Source: Gongronella butleri
Taxonomy: Eukaryota > Mucoromycota > Mucoromycetes > Mucorales > Cunninghamellaceae
NCBI GenBank assembly: GCA_025201375.1
Contig: JAIWZP010000002.1
Location: forward strand, 806,001 to 870,000
Direction: 5' to 3'
Length of the DNA: 64,000 nt
Shown in pieces: positions 25,475 through 36,481 of the stretch. Within the stretch, counting starts at the first letter, position 1. Each line of letters starts with the position of its first letter. The notes under the pieces were generated by a model. The model worked only from the letters and a program-made list of their open reading frames with translations, was not told the DNA's origin and did no database searches. Both the position numbers and the translations under genes were made by a program.

Positions 25475-25813
25475 ATCTTTTGGATCACCCCCCTCTTTCT
25501 TTCTAAAAATCACACGCTTTTCTCTTTTAATAAAAAAAAGACGCTTCCCATTTCCTCTCTCTCTCTTTCCTCTCTTCATTGGCTTGTTGCCCATCTCGGA
25601 CATTCTCCATTGTCGCGCCTAAACCACGGTCAAAATTCACGCTTAAAGTCTTAAGCGTGTGTGAACCCAAATTAGGGGTCCCTGAAAGGATGACCAAGAA
25701 AAACAAATTGTTTTTCATTGGGCGTGCCTTTCTTCCCTTTTCCCCCACTTTTTCCCCACCTTTTTTTTTTCTTCTCAATTCCTATTTTTTTTTTTCCCAC
25801 TGCCAGCCCTGCT
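25475..25813. other. Short intergenic region between RPL13 and the Zn2Cys6 gene
   Basis: Contains the RPL13 polyadenylation signal and a T/C-rich leader ahead of 25814. Nothing else is visible. Confidence 0.6.
25529..25534 (+). terminator. AATAAA polyadenylation signal of RPL13
   Basis: AATAAA followed by further A residues about 55 bases after the stop codon. Confidence 0.6.
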
Positions 25814-28800
25814 ATGTCAATAGAAGGAGAAGAGCCTGTCAAGAAGCGCCAACGTGTGAGCAAAGCCTGGTAAGGACGACCGAAACAGGGCGAGGGTTAA
25901 AATAAAATAACCCCGTTTCTCATACTCTCTTCTTTCTCTCGTTATTGTTAGTCAACAGTGCCGACGCAAAAAGATCAAGTGCATAGGCGAGCCACCGGCA
26001 TGCAACAATTGCAAAGTCCAGGGCCTGACGTGCCAATATCTCGAATCCAAGAAAAAGGTAAAAAAAAAAAAAAAAAAAGGATCAAACTGGGCTTGTTTCA
26101 AGGGAATTTGGATGTGCTTCAATGGATCGCCTAGAGGGTGTCGGGGTGGGGTGTGGAGACAACCAATTTGCTCACAGTCGCTTCGTCCATTCTTCTTTTT
26201 TCCTTTTCCAGCGCGGCCCACCCAAGGGGTACATTGAGGCGATTGAGGGCCGTTTGCAGCGATTGGAGGCTTTGATTGGCAAATGCGTGCAAGAGGATGA
26301 CCCGCGTGCGCAGGCATTGTGGGAGGAGTTGAACAGCCCACTGGAGACGTCGTCGGGTCAATTGGTGCGCCCACGGCCCATCTTCGCCACGCAGCATGAT
26401 GATTCGGCCATGTCCATGCAACATCTCCATGACGATGATCATCATCACCAGAATAGTAGCGACCACGATGACTTGCAGGCAGCATCGTCGTCGTCACCAC
26501 GCCAAGAGCCATCGTCGCCGTCACAATCGGTCTCTCGGCATCATCATCCACAAGATGCATCCATGGACGACGACAATGACCACGCTATGGATGACAAGCA
26601 ACAAGGAGGGATGGGAGGCATTGGAGGAGGAAAAGGAGGAAAAGCAAGGGTCAAGCACGAGGCGGTGGACGATGATCCATATGGTGCATCGTCGTCGTCG
26701 GGCGCGCTCGAGGACAATTTGTCCATTGACGACGCGGGCCAATTGCGCTACTATGGCAAATCTTCAGGGTTGGATGTTTTATGGAACAAGCGCAATCTGA
26801 AGAACCAAATGCTATCCTTGTCGTCTTTTCATTTCCATGCACGCCGCACGCTGGATCATGGCACCGACGTCGATCCCACGGCTCTGCCCCCCGCCGACCT
26901 CTCGGAGCATCTGATCGAGCTCTACTTTTCAAACTTTTATCCATGGCTACCGGCCTTGCACAAGGATTCGTTCCTCGAAAGACTCGCATCAAAGGACAAT
27001 CGCCCGCCGCTCCTCTTGCTCAATTGCCTGTACGCCGCCGGCTCGCTCCTGACCACCGACCTGCGCGTCCGCTCCGACCCCGCCAACCCAGAAACCGCAG
27101 GCGACATTTTCAAAGAGCGCTTCCACTTGCTCATGGACAACGAATGGGACAATTTCAACGTGCACACCGTCCAGGCCCTCGTTCTTATGAGTGCCGTGCA
27201 AAATGGCTCGCTCAACTCTGTCCGTGGCTGGCTCTACGCTGGATTGGTAATGTGGGAAGAGAGCGAGACAAAACAAAAAGAAAAAAAAAAGAAGAGAAAA
27301 ACGGCTAATGTTCCCCCCCTCCCCACTTAGGCGATTCGCATGGCCCAGAATTTGGGCTTGCATCGAAACAGCGACAATTGGCAGCTGACGGCTGTGGAAA
27401 AGGAGGAGCGCAAGCGTGCGTTTTATTGCTGTTTTATGGCGGATCGTCTATCGAGTGCAATGCATGGGCGAACGCCGCTGATGGACGAGCGCGATGTGGA
27501 TGCAGCACTACCATCGCATGTGGACGAGCGGCACGATGTGGGTGTGGACATGGATCTGGACGGATTTCACCATTTGATCAAGCTGTGTGTGTTATTGGGC
27601 GACGTTTTACGTGATTTGTACACGGTGCGCGGGCGCAACCAATTGTCGATGATGACGTGTCCCGACAGCGTGGTGGCGAACCTGGACCGCCGGCTCAACA
27701 AGTGGATGGCGCAGCTGCCGCAAGGGATGCGCTATCGTCCGCCCAATTCGCGTCTGGCGGAAAAGGCACCGTGCCCGTCGCTGCAATTGTGCCAGATCCA
27801 CATGATGTTTTACACGACGTTGATCCTCGTGCACCGGCCGTTCATTCCAGGATCGTCTTCGACCACGGCCCCGTCCATCTTCCCATCGGCATCCATCTGC
27901 TCTTTTGCGGCCAACAAGATTTTGGACATCACGCTGTCATTGCAAGACGCTGGCAATCTCAAGGGATGCAACAATTACACGCTGTATTTCATGTTCACCG
28001 CGGGCATCATCTTTTTGTACAATGCACGCGCCTCGGACAGCTCGTTTGCGCTCGAGGCCAAAATCAGCGTCAACAAGATCATGAAGGCTATGGACGTCCT
28101 CGAGACCACATGGAGCACGTCGGCACGTCACTGCAACATCCTCGGCGCACTCGCCGGCCTGCGCGACATTGAGCTGAAAAACGTCGACCAGAGCTATTCG
28201 CGATTGCAGCAATTGCAGCCAAACAAGCACAAAAACAAGCAAAGCAAAGCATCCATGGCCATTGCCGTGCCCAATTCGCCTGAAAATGACCAAGATCAGT
28301 GGAATTATGCTTCTACTTCTACTTCTTCTTCATCCGCGCCTGCTCCTCCATTACAAAAACAACAACAACAACACAAACACGACACATTGTCGCCCATCAT
28401 GCTGACCAATGTCGACCGCCTCCATCAACAACACCACCAGCATCCGAGCCAGAATCAACATCAACATCAGCATCAGCAGCATCATCAACATCAGCATCAA
28501 AATCCGCAGCAACAACATCAAAATCAGCAACAACAACAACCGCTGCAAGAGCAATCTCGCTCGTCACCTGCATCCGCGTCGTCCATTTCGCCTACGTGGG
28601 CCGCTCGCACCGCGCGTCTTGACGAGAAATATGGCAATTACTACCTTGGCCAGCCATTGATTGAGGCTGTGCCCTTGCAGCACCCACACCAGCGGCCTCA
28701 GCAGCAGCAGCAGCAGCAGCAGCAGCACCAACAGCAACAGCAGCACGACCAACTTCAAGAAGAACCACAGCCTCAAGGAGGAGAGCAGCTCGCCATGCAT

Positions 28801-29169
28801 CATGACAAAATGCAAGAGCATCAGTCTCCTTTGCCTTCACTTCCCGACGCCCATGACGGATTGCTCATGAGCACGCTTTCGCCGCCGATCCAGGCGTTCT
28901 TGCGCGGCATGGACGATGACAGACCACGCGCAGACCACGACATCATCCAACAATTGCTCAGCTCCCATCCAATGGCCCCCGATTTCCTCTCCAATTCGCC
29001 CGTGCCCTTTGATCCGCATGCATCAGCCTTTTGGGATCTGCCGTCGTCCATCGACATGCGCGAATGGGACAATTACATGGCCCTCCAGCAGGCACAAAAG
29101 GGCCGTGACGACACCACAGCAGCAACCCCTGCCTCACCGCCGCCTCCAGAAACGTCCAATGGACGCTGA
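25814..29169 (+). CDS. Zn2Cys6 transcription factor with fungal-specific regulatory domain and Gln-rich tail
   Basis: Predicted nuclear regulator of 1,011 residues. Exons 25814-25869, 25952-26057, 26212-27246 and 27331-29169 chain in phase. The binuclear zinc cluster uses C19, C22, C29, C36, C39 and C46 (Cx2Cx6Cx6Cx2Cx6C), followed by KKKRGPPKGYIEAIEGRLQRLE, a basic linker and short dimerising coil. An acidic/His-rich region (about 115-215) precedes the fungal transcription factor domain (PF04082 type) at about 245-550, with LYFSNFYPWLPALHKDSFLERL and LGLHRNSDNW. The last third is Gln-rich, with mixed CAA/CAG tracts at 28350-28550 and a pure CAG run near 28699-28725. The overall plan resembles XlnR/Ctf1/Rgt-type carbon regulators, but I cannot assign a target pathway. 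Confidence 0.92.
28699..28725 (+). repeat. Pure CAG run encoding polyglutamine
   Basis: About nine uninterrupted CAG codons inside a longer Gln/His-rich stretch of the Zn2Cys6 gene. Uninterrupted triplets are prone to length change. Confidence 0.85.
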
Positions 29170-30681
29170 TTTAATTGCAAAATAAAAAAAAAAATACCCA
29201 CCTTTTGAAAAATCAAAAAAAAGCCAAAAATTGGTGAATATTCGTGAAATGGCCGATGTTCTCGCCAATAACTTTGTGTTGGTACAAAGCAATGGCGCGC
29301 CAGCGACGATTTTAAAAATCGTGTGTTTTCCAAGGGGGTCGGTCGAGGAGGTTGAAATGGTGAAAATCAAGTCCTCGGATCGCCGCGTCACTCAACCACA
29401 TGGCACATACCTCTGAACAACAGACAAAACGTGGGATAAAAATCTGGGGTTCACCGATCGGGTTTTGCGAAATACGCAAAAAGTAACAATTTTTCACCTC
29501 AAGGGAAACTCGGCGAGAATGAATCACAGCGCCTTGCAAGTCACCTCATCTGAAAGAGCACGACTTTAAGCGTGTGTAGGTATCATTGATCTCTGACAAT
29601 GGTGCTTTTTGGCAATTTTGACACGGTTTGAAAATCACTAATATTTTTCGACGCGTGAAAAACCGCGTCAAACGTCAGATGCCACGCGCCTGTTCTTAAT
29701 CAATCCTATGCATCTGGCATCTCGGTTGCTAATGGATGCGTCGGCGCCGCTCTATGGACGCGTTCTTCTTGTGCAAATCGCAAATGAAATTTCATCGAAA
29801 ATCACAAATGGCTCGTCAACGAGCAGATCGAGCGCACCCTTTTTTGGCCTTTTCTATACTTTTGCCATGCCATTTCTCTTGTATGCAAGTTTGGTGCCAT
29901 TCTGGAGACCTGATTTTTCGATTTTGGATTTGAGGTCTCGGGATGGCCAATTTTATGATTTGGGTGTGGCATGTCATTTGCTGCCTTTTTGACAGGTGCA
30001 AGTCGTGTACTTTAATTTTTCCAGCACGCCGATTCACTCTAAAACGTTTTTCAAGGGGTTCCACCGCGTTTGAATGGCAAGTTTCAGCTGAATTTTCTCA
30101 AAAATGGCACTCTTTATTCAATTTTTTCAAGATCTTGTCCAAGGTTCCTCTCGAAATTGATTCAGAGGATGGACGAGGCGGGGATCCAGCCATGCCAATG
30201 TGTTGCCTGATAAAACGACTATTTACAATCTTGTGTATTTTGCAAATGACGCGTCACGAGAGCCAATTTGATATCCAAACTTCACATCTCGACAAGGATG
30301 CAGCGTATGGACACTCGGTCCATCCATAGGAGCACAGTGCCGACCGGGCGATCCAAGTGTTAATCGAGTTCCAGGGGGGACAAGTGGCTCGGAAATCACG
30401 CGAATTCCTTTGTTTCGCTGTTTTCAATGCATGAACAGCAACACGCAGCTCCTTTCGCGCGTCCAATTCGTGCACCACATGGATGGTGGAGGGTCATGGA
30501 CGCGTCGTTTGCGTTTTACAGAATATTTTTTAGGGAGATCAAGAAAATCATGCATTCTTTTTTATTCAAAGCGAGAAATCATCAGATGGAGGTGACGGGG
30601 GTTGTGGCAAAAAGTGCGTGCACGAGGGATGTGCATGAGGAAAAGTAGTGTGAGATGATGGAAGGGGGTGAACAGATGAAT
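29170..30681. other. Intergenic region containing an inverted repeat-family-1 copy
   Basis: Convergent region between the Zn2Cys6 gene (+) and RPS10 (-). The left half is family-1 copy 3; from about 30000 to 30640 no gene or repeat was recognised. Confidence 0.6.
29300..29995 (-). repeat. Dispersed repeat family 1, copy 3 (opposite strand)
   Basis: The reverse complement matches 12560-13310 and 36695-37455. Good blocks are GATTTTTAAAATCG (about 29310), CACCATTTCAACCTCCTCGA (about 29345-29365), GGCGCTGTGATTCATT near 29520-29540, the TGGACGCGTTCTT segment (29755, plus strand) and ATGCAAGTTTGGTGCCATTC (29882, plus strand). Confidence 0.7.
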
Positions 30682-31423
30682 CTATTCACGGCGACCGCGA
30701 CCTGTTGAAAAAAAAAAAAAAGGTGAGTTTTTCGGCTCTCTTTTGCTTGTACTCGTCGCTTTCTTACCGAAACCACCACGGAATTCGGGCTTGAAGTCAC
30801 CGGAAGCACCCTCCTTGCGACGGTAGTCATCACGATCACCACGGGGACCACGGGGACCCTCACGGTCACCGACTATTGAAAAAAAGGTGAGCCCAATTGG
30901 ATCACTCAAAAGACTTTTTTCCATGACGGCAACTTACAGGCACGGCGGGGAGCAGCGGGGCGGGCAGCCTTCTTCAAGGTGGCGGGGACAATCTCGGCGG
31001 GCAAGTTGAGGACTAGTCAAATAAAACCAAAAAAAGAGAGTCAATCATCGGTGCCATGGTAAAGGGAATCCAAAAAAGTGCTTACATTCACGGAGGTAGT
31101 CAATGCCCTCGTCCGTCAAGGTGTAGTAGTAGTATTGCCAAGAGAATTGGGTCTTGACGTAACCCTTGGAGGTCAAGGATTGCATGGACTTGATCACCTC
31201 CAAGTTGGAGACGTCAATCTCGGGGTGCTTGGGGAGGTTGAAGTCCTTGGCAGCAACGAGGGCGCCGTCTGAGGAGGGGAATCGTGCAAATAAAAAAAAA
31301 GTGAGCGTGAGCAAATCATGGACAAAAAGGATGAAAAGAAGGGATTGCGCTTTCGTTTTCGTTTTGCTTACCCTTGAAGAGGGTTTCGTAAATAGCCTTG
31401 CGGTTTTCCTTGGAAATAAGCAT
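30682..31423 (-). CDS. RPS10: 40S ribosomal protein S10 (eS10)
   Basis: Small-subunit cytosolic ribosomal protein. Five coding exons, 31423-31372, 31268-31086, 31012-30938, 30872-30768 and 30701-30682, give 144 residues, normal for fungi. Signatures are [66 protein letters not shown] and a Gly/Arg/Asp-rich tail ending RGRRE. A leader intron is well supported: donor gtaagt at 31650 and acceptor ttag ending at 31437, 14 bases before the ATG. The last coding exon is only 20 bases. A (GGAT)6 tract lies inside the leader intron. Confidence 0.95.
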
Positions 31424-32006
31424 GATGGTCGCAAAGCTAAGCGAGGGTCAAAAAAAAAAAAGATGAGCGATTTTAATGGTGACGATCGATGGACGATGGC
31501 TGTTTTCTCCTTCTTTTTGTCCAGTCCACATGTTTTCGCTTTTATGTCATGACGCTCGTTGGCAACGACCGTGATGTTGGCAATTGGCGATGCATGGGAT
31601 GGATGGATGGATGGATGGATTCGTCGTTGGAGCTAGGTAGGGGTACTTACAGTTGCTAAAGGAGAAGAGGAGGAAAAAGTCAAGGTGGCGGGCGGACAAT
31701 CAAGGTCATACTTTCCTTGCCCCTCCCCCGGGTGGGCCGGCATGGCCCAATTCTAGCTAAAAAGTCCGCTGGGCCATCCAAAACGGGCAAATTGAGGCCC
31801 GAAAAAAAAAAAAAAAAAAAAAAAAAATGAAGGCGTGTCGCAAGTCTTTTTTTAATACAAAAAGCAACGTTGGATATACAAGATTTGAGGAGAGGAGAGA
31901 AATGAATAAGGCATAGGAAAAAAGGAATTAGAGGATAAAGGGTGGAGGGAGTGACTAATAAAAAAAACAATCAACGGATCCGGCCAGCTTGATCGTTGTT
32001 GGCCGT
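31424..32006. other. RPS10 leader, promoter and 3' flank of the coiled-coil gene
   Basis: Contains the RPS10 leader intron (31650-31437), a GGAT microsatellite at 31597-31620, A26 at 31802-31827 and the 3' end of the gene at 32007. No other gene. Confidence 0.6.
31597..31620 (+). repeat. (GGAT)6 microsatellite in the RPS10 leader intron
   Basis: Six uninterrupted GGAT units. Confidence 0.85.
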
Positions 32007-34007
32007 TTAGACGCGCAGCTTCTTTTTCATGCCCTTCCAAAAGGCATTGGCGTTGGTGTTATTGCCACTAGAAGAGGACGTGTGTGATGGCTGGTTGCTC
32101 TGTTTGCTGCTGGCGGTGGATGGGCGGCGATCGGGGGCATTGGTTGACAAATGTGGTGTGGATTTGCTCGCGTGTGGTGTGTTTTTTGCATGATGATGTT
32201 TGTTGTCGTTGTCGTTGTCCTCGTCGTTGTGCATGGATGGTGTGGACGCGAGAGAGACGGACGAGGTGGATTTGTTCTTGTTTGACGCGTATCTTCTGAT
32301 TTGCTCGAGGATTTCACGGTCCCACTGGTGCAATTGGTCGATTTCACGTGAGATGGACAGCCGCGCCTGCAATTGTTCTGCAAATGCAATGTAGCTCTCG
32401 TCCTTGCGGATGTCGTCGTCGTCGTCATGCTTTTCTGCAGCGGCTGCCGCGGCATTAAGCAGCGAATCGGTGGTCGGGGTGGCCATGAGCAGCAATTCCA
32501 AGGTGGACGACACTTTGCGTCGTGCCATGATGTCATTTTCACCGGGATGGTCATGATTGGCGGGTTTGACGGGGTCCAAGACAAGGCCAGGGTCGATGCG
32601 TTCGTCGTCATCACTTTCGTAAACAATGGGTTGCTGCGAGCGTCGCGGATTTCTGTCCAATGGCGACACAATATCATTGTCGTAGAGCACCGAGGCCGTT
32701 TTGGACGCGCGCGGGGTGTGTGGGCTGAGAATGTCATCGATTTGACCATCATCGGCAAGCATGGGGGGCACAGGTGGCAGTGGACATGTTGGTGGCGGGC
32801 CAATGGGTGCCATGAAGGGTAAGGGGGGCTCGGACGACGCATTGGGCCACGATAACACGTGTGCGGCGGCCTTGGCATCGTGCTTTGTGCTGCGCCTCGG
32901 GAGCGTGACGCGTGAATACCGCGATGTGGTGTCATTGGAGGTAAAGCTGGCCATGGACGACTGGCTCTGAACGGTCATCATGCTGTCACGCGCAGGATCC
33001 CTCAAAAAGTCATGTTGTTGAACAATTGGCACGGGCGGCAACGGCATGGATGGCGGTGCAAGCGGCAATTGGTGCAATTGGTGCGTTGGAGGCGGTGGAT
33101 GGAGTTGTGGCGGCATGGCCGATGCATAGCTGCGTGCCGACCGTGACGAAGCTGCCGATGACGTGGACGTGGAAGCAGAGAGAGGTGCGGGAAGGGACGG
33201 AGGAAGCGGAGGAAGCGGCTGCTGCGCAAATAATTGCCTCGTCAGCTTCTCCATCTTGCTGTCGATCAGGAATTGTTGGTCTTTGCACTGCTGTGTCACC
33301 CTTTCCAGCTCGGTGGCCATCTGCTCAGCATGCTGCTCGCTCTGACAAAGCATGGCTTGCAAATCCGCAATTTTGGCCTCGTAATCCACTTTTTGTTGCT
33401 CCAAACCCGTCAATTGCTCGTGGACTTGCAAAAGTAACATGTGCTGCTCATCCGATGGCTTTTCCTCTTTGGGCGGCGCGGATTTCACGGCCAGTGCAGC
33501 TTCCAAATCAAAGATGAGGCGATCTTGCTTGACGATGATTTGCGCAAGTTGATGGACTTTTGCGGTTTCTGCCTCTTTTTGTTGGATATAGTGCTGGATC
33601 GTGTCCATGGTGTGCTTCTCCAAATGGTTAGCGTGTGAGCCAATGGACTCCGCGGCGGGCGTTCCAGGCTCGGCGAGGACGGTCGTCGTCGTGGGTGGCT
33701 GGCCAACACCTGGAAGCACTGTAGACGTAAAGTTTTGCCATTCCTGTTGATCCAACGATCGTTGTCTCGGCATCATCCTGCTACTGTTGCTGGTGCCGCC
33801 GCTGCTGCTACTGCTGGGCGACGTTGTGGGCGTGCTTGTCGATGGCGCGGGCGAAACAACCTCAATGACATTGCCGTGCGAGTCAAATGCCTTGTTCAAC
33901 ACAGAGACAACGCCACGACTCTTGAGCCGCTCGAGCTCGCGCTCACGGTCCGCGTTGCGCTTGCTCGCAAGTCGGCTCTGAAAGGCCACCACGTCGTCCG
34001 TGTCCAT
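32007..34007 (-). CDS. Intronless coiled-coil protein of unknown function
   Basis: A single open frame of 666 residues starting MDTDDVVAFQSRLASKR. Residues about 10-60 are basic/polar and could be a short helix with a conserved look (RLKSRGVVSVLNKAFDSHGN). Residues about 130-275 are a strong heptad coiled coil (QQKEAETAKVHQLAQII, ELERVTQQCKDQQFLI). The middle is Pro/Ser-rich, and the rest has acidic patches and a second short helical part near 540-580 (ARLSISREIDQLHQWDREI). The last residues FWKGMKKKLRV are basic. No catalytic domain. It lacks introns, unlike most neighbours. Probably a scaffold or cytoskeletal adaptor; I do not recognise the family. Confidence 0.8.
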   Translation of the reverse strand: MDTDDVVAFQSRLASKRNADRERELERLKSRGVVSVLNKAFDSHGNVIEVVSPAPSTSTPTTSPSSSSSGGTSNSSRMMPRQRSLDQQEWQNFTSTVLPGVGQPPTTTTVLAEPGTPAAESIGSHANHLEKHTMDTIQHYIQQKEAETAKVHQLAQIIVKQDRLIFDLEAALAVKSAPPKEEKPSDEQHMLLLQVHEQLTGLEQQKVDYEAKIADLQAMLCQSEQHAEQMATELERVTQQCKDQQFLIDSKMEKLTRQLFAQQPLPPLPPSLPAPLSASTSTSSAASSRSARSYASAMPPQLHPPPPTHQLHQLPLAPPSMPLPPVPIVQQHDFLRDPARDSMMTVQSQSSMASFTSNDTTSRYSRVTLPRRSTKHDAKAAAHVLSWPNASSEPPLPFMAPIGPPPTCPLPPVPPMLADDGQIDDILSPHTPRASKTASVLYDNDIVSPLDRNPRRSQQPIVYESDDDERIDPGLVLDPVKPANHDHPGENDIMARRKVSSTLELLLMATPTTDSLLNAAAAAAEKHDDDDDIRKDESYIAFAEQLQARLSISREIDQLHQWDREILEQIRRYASNKNKSTSSVSLASTPSMHNDEDNDNDNKHHHAKNTPHASKSTPHLSTNAPDRRPSTASSKQSNQPSHTSSSSGNNTNANAFWKGMKKKLRV

Positions 34008-34593
34008 AGAAAACGAGAAAAAAAGGCGGGAAAAGGGGGAATAAAAAGAGGGCGGGGAGGAAGTTCAGCTAACGTGTCGCGATGAAACAAAAGGAGAGGA
34101 GGACCGTGGGGGAAAAAGCTGAAACGACAGACAAAAAAAAAAGTGGCGAGCAAGGAGCGAAGGGGGGGGGAAAGAAAAAAAAAAAAGAAAAAGGAGCGAC
34201 AAAACAAGAAAATGGCACCACGTGTATGCAAAAAAAAAAAAAAGGAACAAGGGAAAGAAAGAAAAGAGGGCGGAGCATTGGCAACAAAAAGGTCATTTTT
34301 TTCGGTTTTCCCCCCAACCAACTCCGCTCGGATAGGTTGCACAAGAACGAGGTCAATCATTTGTGTGCTGCTTTTTGGGTGCTTTTGCATGCCAAATTGG
34401 CTTGAACTTTGCTATTTTTTTTGGTCTCCTCGTCTGGTGCGTGACAATGGAGACAATTTTTTTTGGGAATTGCCACGCTCACGAAGCGGGACAATCAAGG
34501 ATGAAAAAAAAAAGTGGGAAAGCGTGCGTTTATTGATGCAATTCAATCAATTTGCAGGAATGAAAAGAGGGAGCCAAGACTACCACGGGGCGT
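34008..34593. other. Intergenic region between coiled-coil gene and RPL10
   Basis: Promoter and leader of the coiled-coil gene plus the 3' flank of RPL10. Many G, A and T homopolymers; no gene. Confidence 0.6.
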
Positions 34594-35244
34594 TTAAGCA
34601 CGGGCAAGGTGGTTAAAGTAGTTTTGGAGGGGACCCTTTTGGGCGACGAACTTGACGTAGCAGCCATCGGGGCGGAGCTTGCCCTCGGCGCGGGCCTGGA
34701 CGTACTCCTCACGGGCCAAGGGGGTGAAGCCCCACTTCTTGGAGATGATGATCTTCTGCTGGCCGGGGAACTTGTACTTGCAGCGGCGGAGAGCCTCAAT
34801 GACGGTGGCCTTGTTCGAGTCCTTGGTGCGGACCGAGAAGATGATCTGGCCAATGTTGACACGGGCGACGAGGCCGTTGGGCTTACCAAAGGCACCGCGC
34901 ATACCGGTTTGGAGACGATCCGCACCGGCACACGACAACATCTTGTTGATACGCGTCACGTGGAAGGGATGGACACGGATGCGCATGTGGAACGAGTCCT
35001 TGCCGGAGGTCTTGGAGATGTACTTGTTGCAGCAAATACGGCCAGCCTCGAGCGCCTCAGCCGACAGCTGTTCGTACTCGTTGGACACCAAGTGGATACA
35101 CAAGGGGAAGTCGTCGACGTGAGCCTTCTTGCGGCCCAAATCAAAGATTCTGACCTTGGCATCAGGCACACCACGGCAGTAGCGCGACTTGGGGTAAGGC
35201 TTGTTCTTACAGTAACGGTAGCAGCGAGCAGGACGGCGACCCAT
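34594..35244 (-). CDS. RPL10: 60S ribosomal protein L10 (uL16)
   Basis: Large-subunit ribosomal protein at the subunit interface close to the peptidyl transferase centre. The coding part is a single exon of 216 residues, normal length, beginning [21 protein letters not shown] and containing [18 protein letters not shown], the [35 protein letters not shown] loop, and [12 protein letters not shown] leader intron is indicated by donor gtaagt at 35428 and acceptor ttag ending at 35247, two bases before the ATG. Codon bias is strong. ATCC tetranucleotide blocks lie within that intron. A 213-codon frame on the other strand is only its shadow. Confidence 0.97.
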   Translation of the reverse strand: MGRRPARCYRYCKNKPYPKSRYCRGVPDAKVRIFDLGRKKAHVDDFPLCIHLVSNEYEQLSAEALEAGRICCNKYISKTSGKDSFHMRIRVHPFHVTRINKMLSCAGADRLQTGMRGAFGKPNGLVARVNIGQIIFSVRTKDSNKATVIEALRRCKYKFPGQQKIIISKKWGFTPLAREEYVQARAEGKLRPDGCYVKFVAQKGPLQNYFNHLARA

Positions 35245-36030
35245 GGCTAACTGATATCAAAAAAAAAGTCAAGTCTTCCATTCATCCATCCATCCGATTC
35301 TCACCAAAATGCCCTATCCATCCATCCAACCCATTCATCCATCTCGTCTTTTTTTCCTGTTTTGCATCGAAATCATGGCTTTGGTGCCCTGTTTCCATCA
35401 TCATTGGCGCATCGGCATGGTTACTTACCACAAGAAGAGTTAAAAAAAAGAGGAAGAAGCAACACAAACGTGGGCCCAGCGCCCCGCCATCTTAAAAAAA
35501 TCAGTGCGGCCCTGAATTTACAAGTCCGACGCCTCTCCACCCTTTTTTTCCCTCCTCTCTTTTGCATCCTTTGCCATTGCAATTCGTGAAAGCACCTCAG
35601 AAAAGCATCAACATCTTTTTAAAAACACGCGTCGCAATCATCTCGTTTTACAAAAATGTGAAAAATCAGAAAACGAAGCGCAAACGGCGTGCAATGAGGC
35701 CGCCGCCCATGGTTCTCACACGCAAAAAAAAAAAAAAAAAAAGGCAAGCGCCACGCACATGCCTAAGGAGAGCCGGCAAGCAGATGCGGTGTAAATGAAC
35801 GCGTTCAATACGCAATTGCATGATGCATGACGCATTTTGAGTGCATGAACGCTGAGGCTCTCGCGGGTGGAGCAGCAATAGCCGCAACAACAGACTTGCT
35901 CTCATGCACAGCCTACTTTTTGACTTGATTTGTGCAACATGCAATTTTATAAAATGCAAGCACCGACGACGCCCGTCCTCGTGCCTGTCACTCTTTTGTA
36001 TTTTTTTTCGATTTTTTTTTTTTTTTTCCA
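35245..36030. other. RPL10 leader/promoter and upstream region of the orphan gene
   Basis: Contains the RPL10 leader intron (35428-35247), ATCC tracts, A18-type run near 35726 and a T-rich leader before 36031. The two genes are divergent. Confidence 0.6.
35278..35342 (+). repeat. Interrupted (ATCC)n tract in the RPL10 leader intron
   Basis: Three blocks of two to three CATC/ATCC units separated by unrelated bases. Confidence 0.75.
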
Positions 36031-36480
36031 ATGCGCACGAGCACCGGCGTGCATCTGAGCCTGCGCGCCAATCCCCAGGAAATCGGGTTGCTGCAGGCCA
36101 TCGATTTTCGCGGCGACAAGGTCGAGTTGTGCTATGGCGAGGATCCGGCCATCCGTATGAATGTGCTTGCTGATTTCGTGCTGACCGACGACACGTTGAC
36201 CCTGTCCAACATAAAAGACATCCTGCCGAGCTACTCCTCGGACGACGACGCGCCCGCGGCATCTACGACCGCAGGCGCCACCACGCAACCAAACGTGGAA
36301 ATTTACCATTTTCGCCACGAACACGGACATTACGAGTGGGACGATGCCTATGACGAAACCATCAAACACTCGGCCACCGAGCGCTACGTCTTTGACAAGG
36401 ACCCGTGCGGCTATGACATGACAGAAGCCATTTACTATGTGTTTCCCACGGAAAACAACGAAAACGATGATTCCCAATAA
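36031..36480 (+). CDS. Orphan acidic protein, 149 residues
   Basis: Open frame starting MRTSTGVHLSLRANPQEIGL after a T16-type leader. It is acidic, with a SSDDDAPAAS linker near residue 70 splitting it into two parts; the second part has HFRHEHGHYEWDDAYDE and ends EAIYYVFPTENNEND. C-ending codons and a polyadenylation signal overlapping the stop support a real gene. No signal peptide, membrane segment or known domain. I do not recognise it. It could be a small adaptor or a conserved fungal protein of unknown function. Confidence 0.65.
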   Translation: MRTSTGVHLSLRANPQEIGLLQAIDFRGDKVELCYGEDPAIRMNVLADFVLTDDTLTLSNIKDILPSYSSDDDAPAASTTAGATTQPNVEIYHFRHEHGHYEWDDAYDETIKHSATERYVFDKDPCGYDMTEAIYYVFPTENNENDDSQ

Positions 36481-36481
36481 A
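36476..36481 (+). terminator. AATAAA overlapping the stop codon of the orphan gene
   Basis: The stop TAA (36478-36480) lies inside AATAAA. Confidence 0.4.

Noticed and set aside
28350..28750. CAA/CAG-rich stretch as an inserted repeat element
   Set aside because: It stays in frame with the Zn2Cys6 protein and encodes the Gln/His-rich region common in such factors.
34609..35250. 213-codon plus-strand frame opposite RPL10
   Set aside because: Antisense shadow of uL16.
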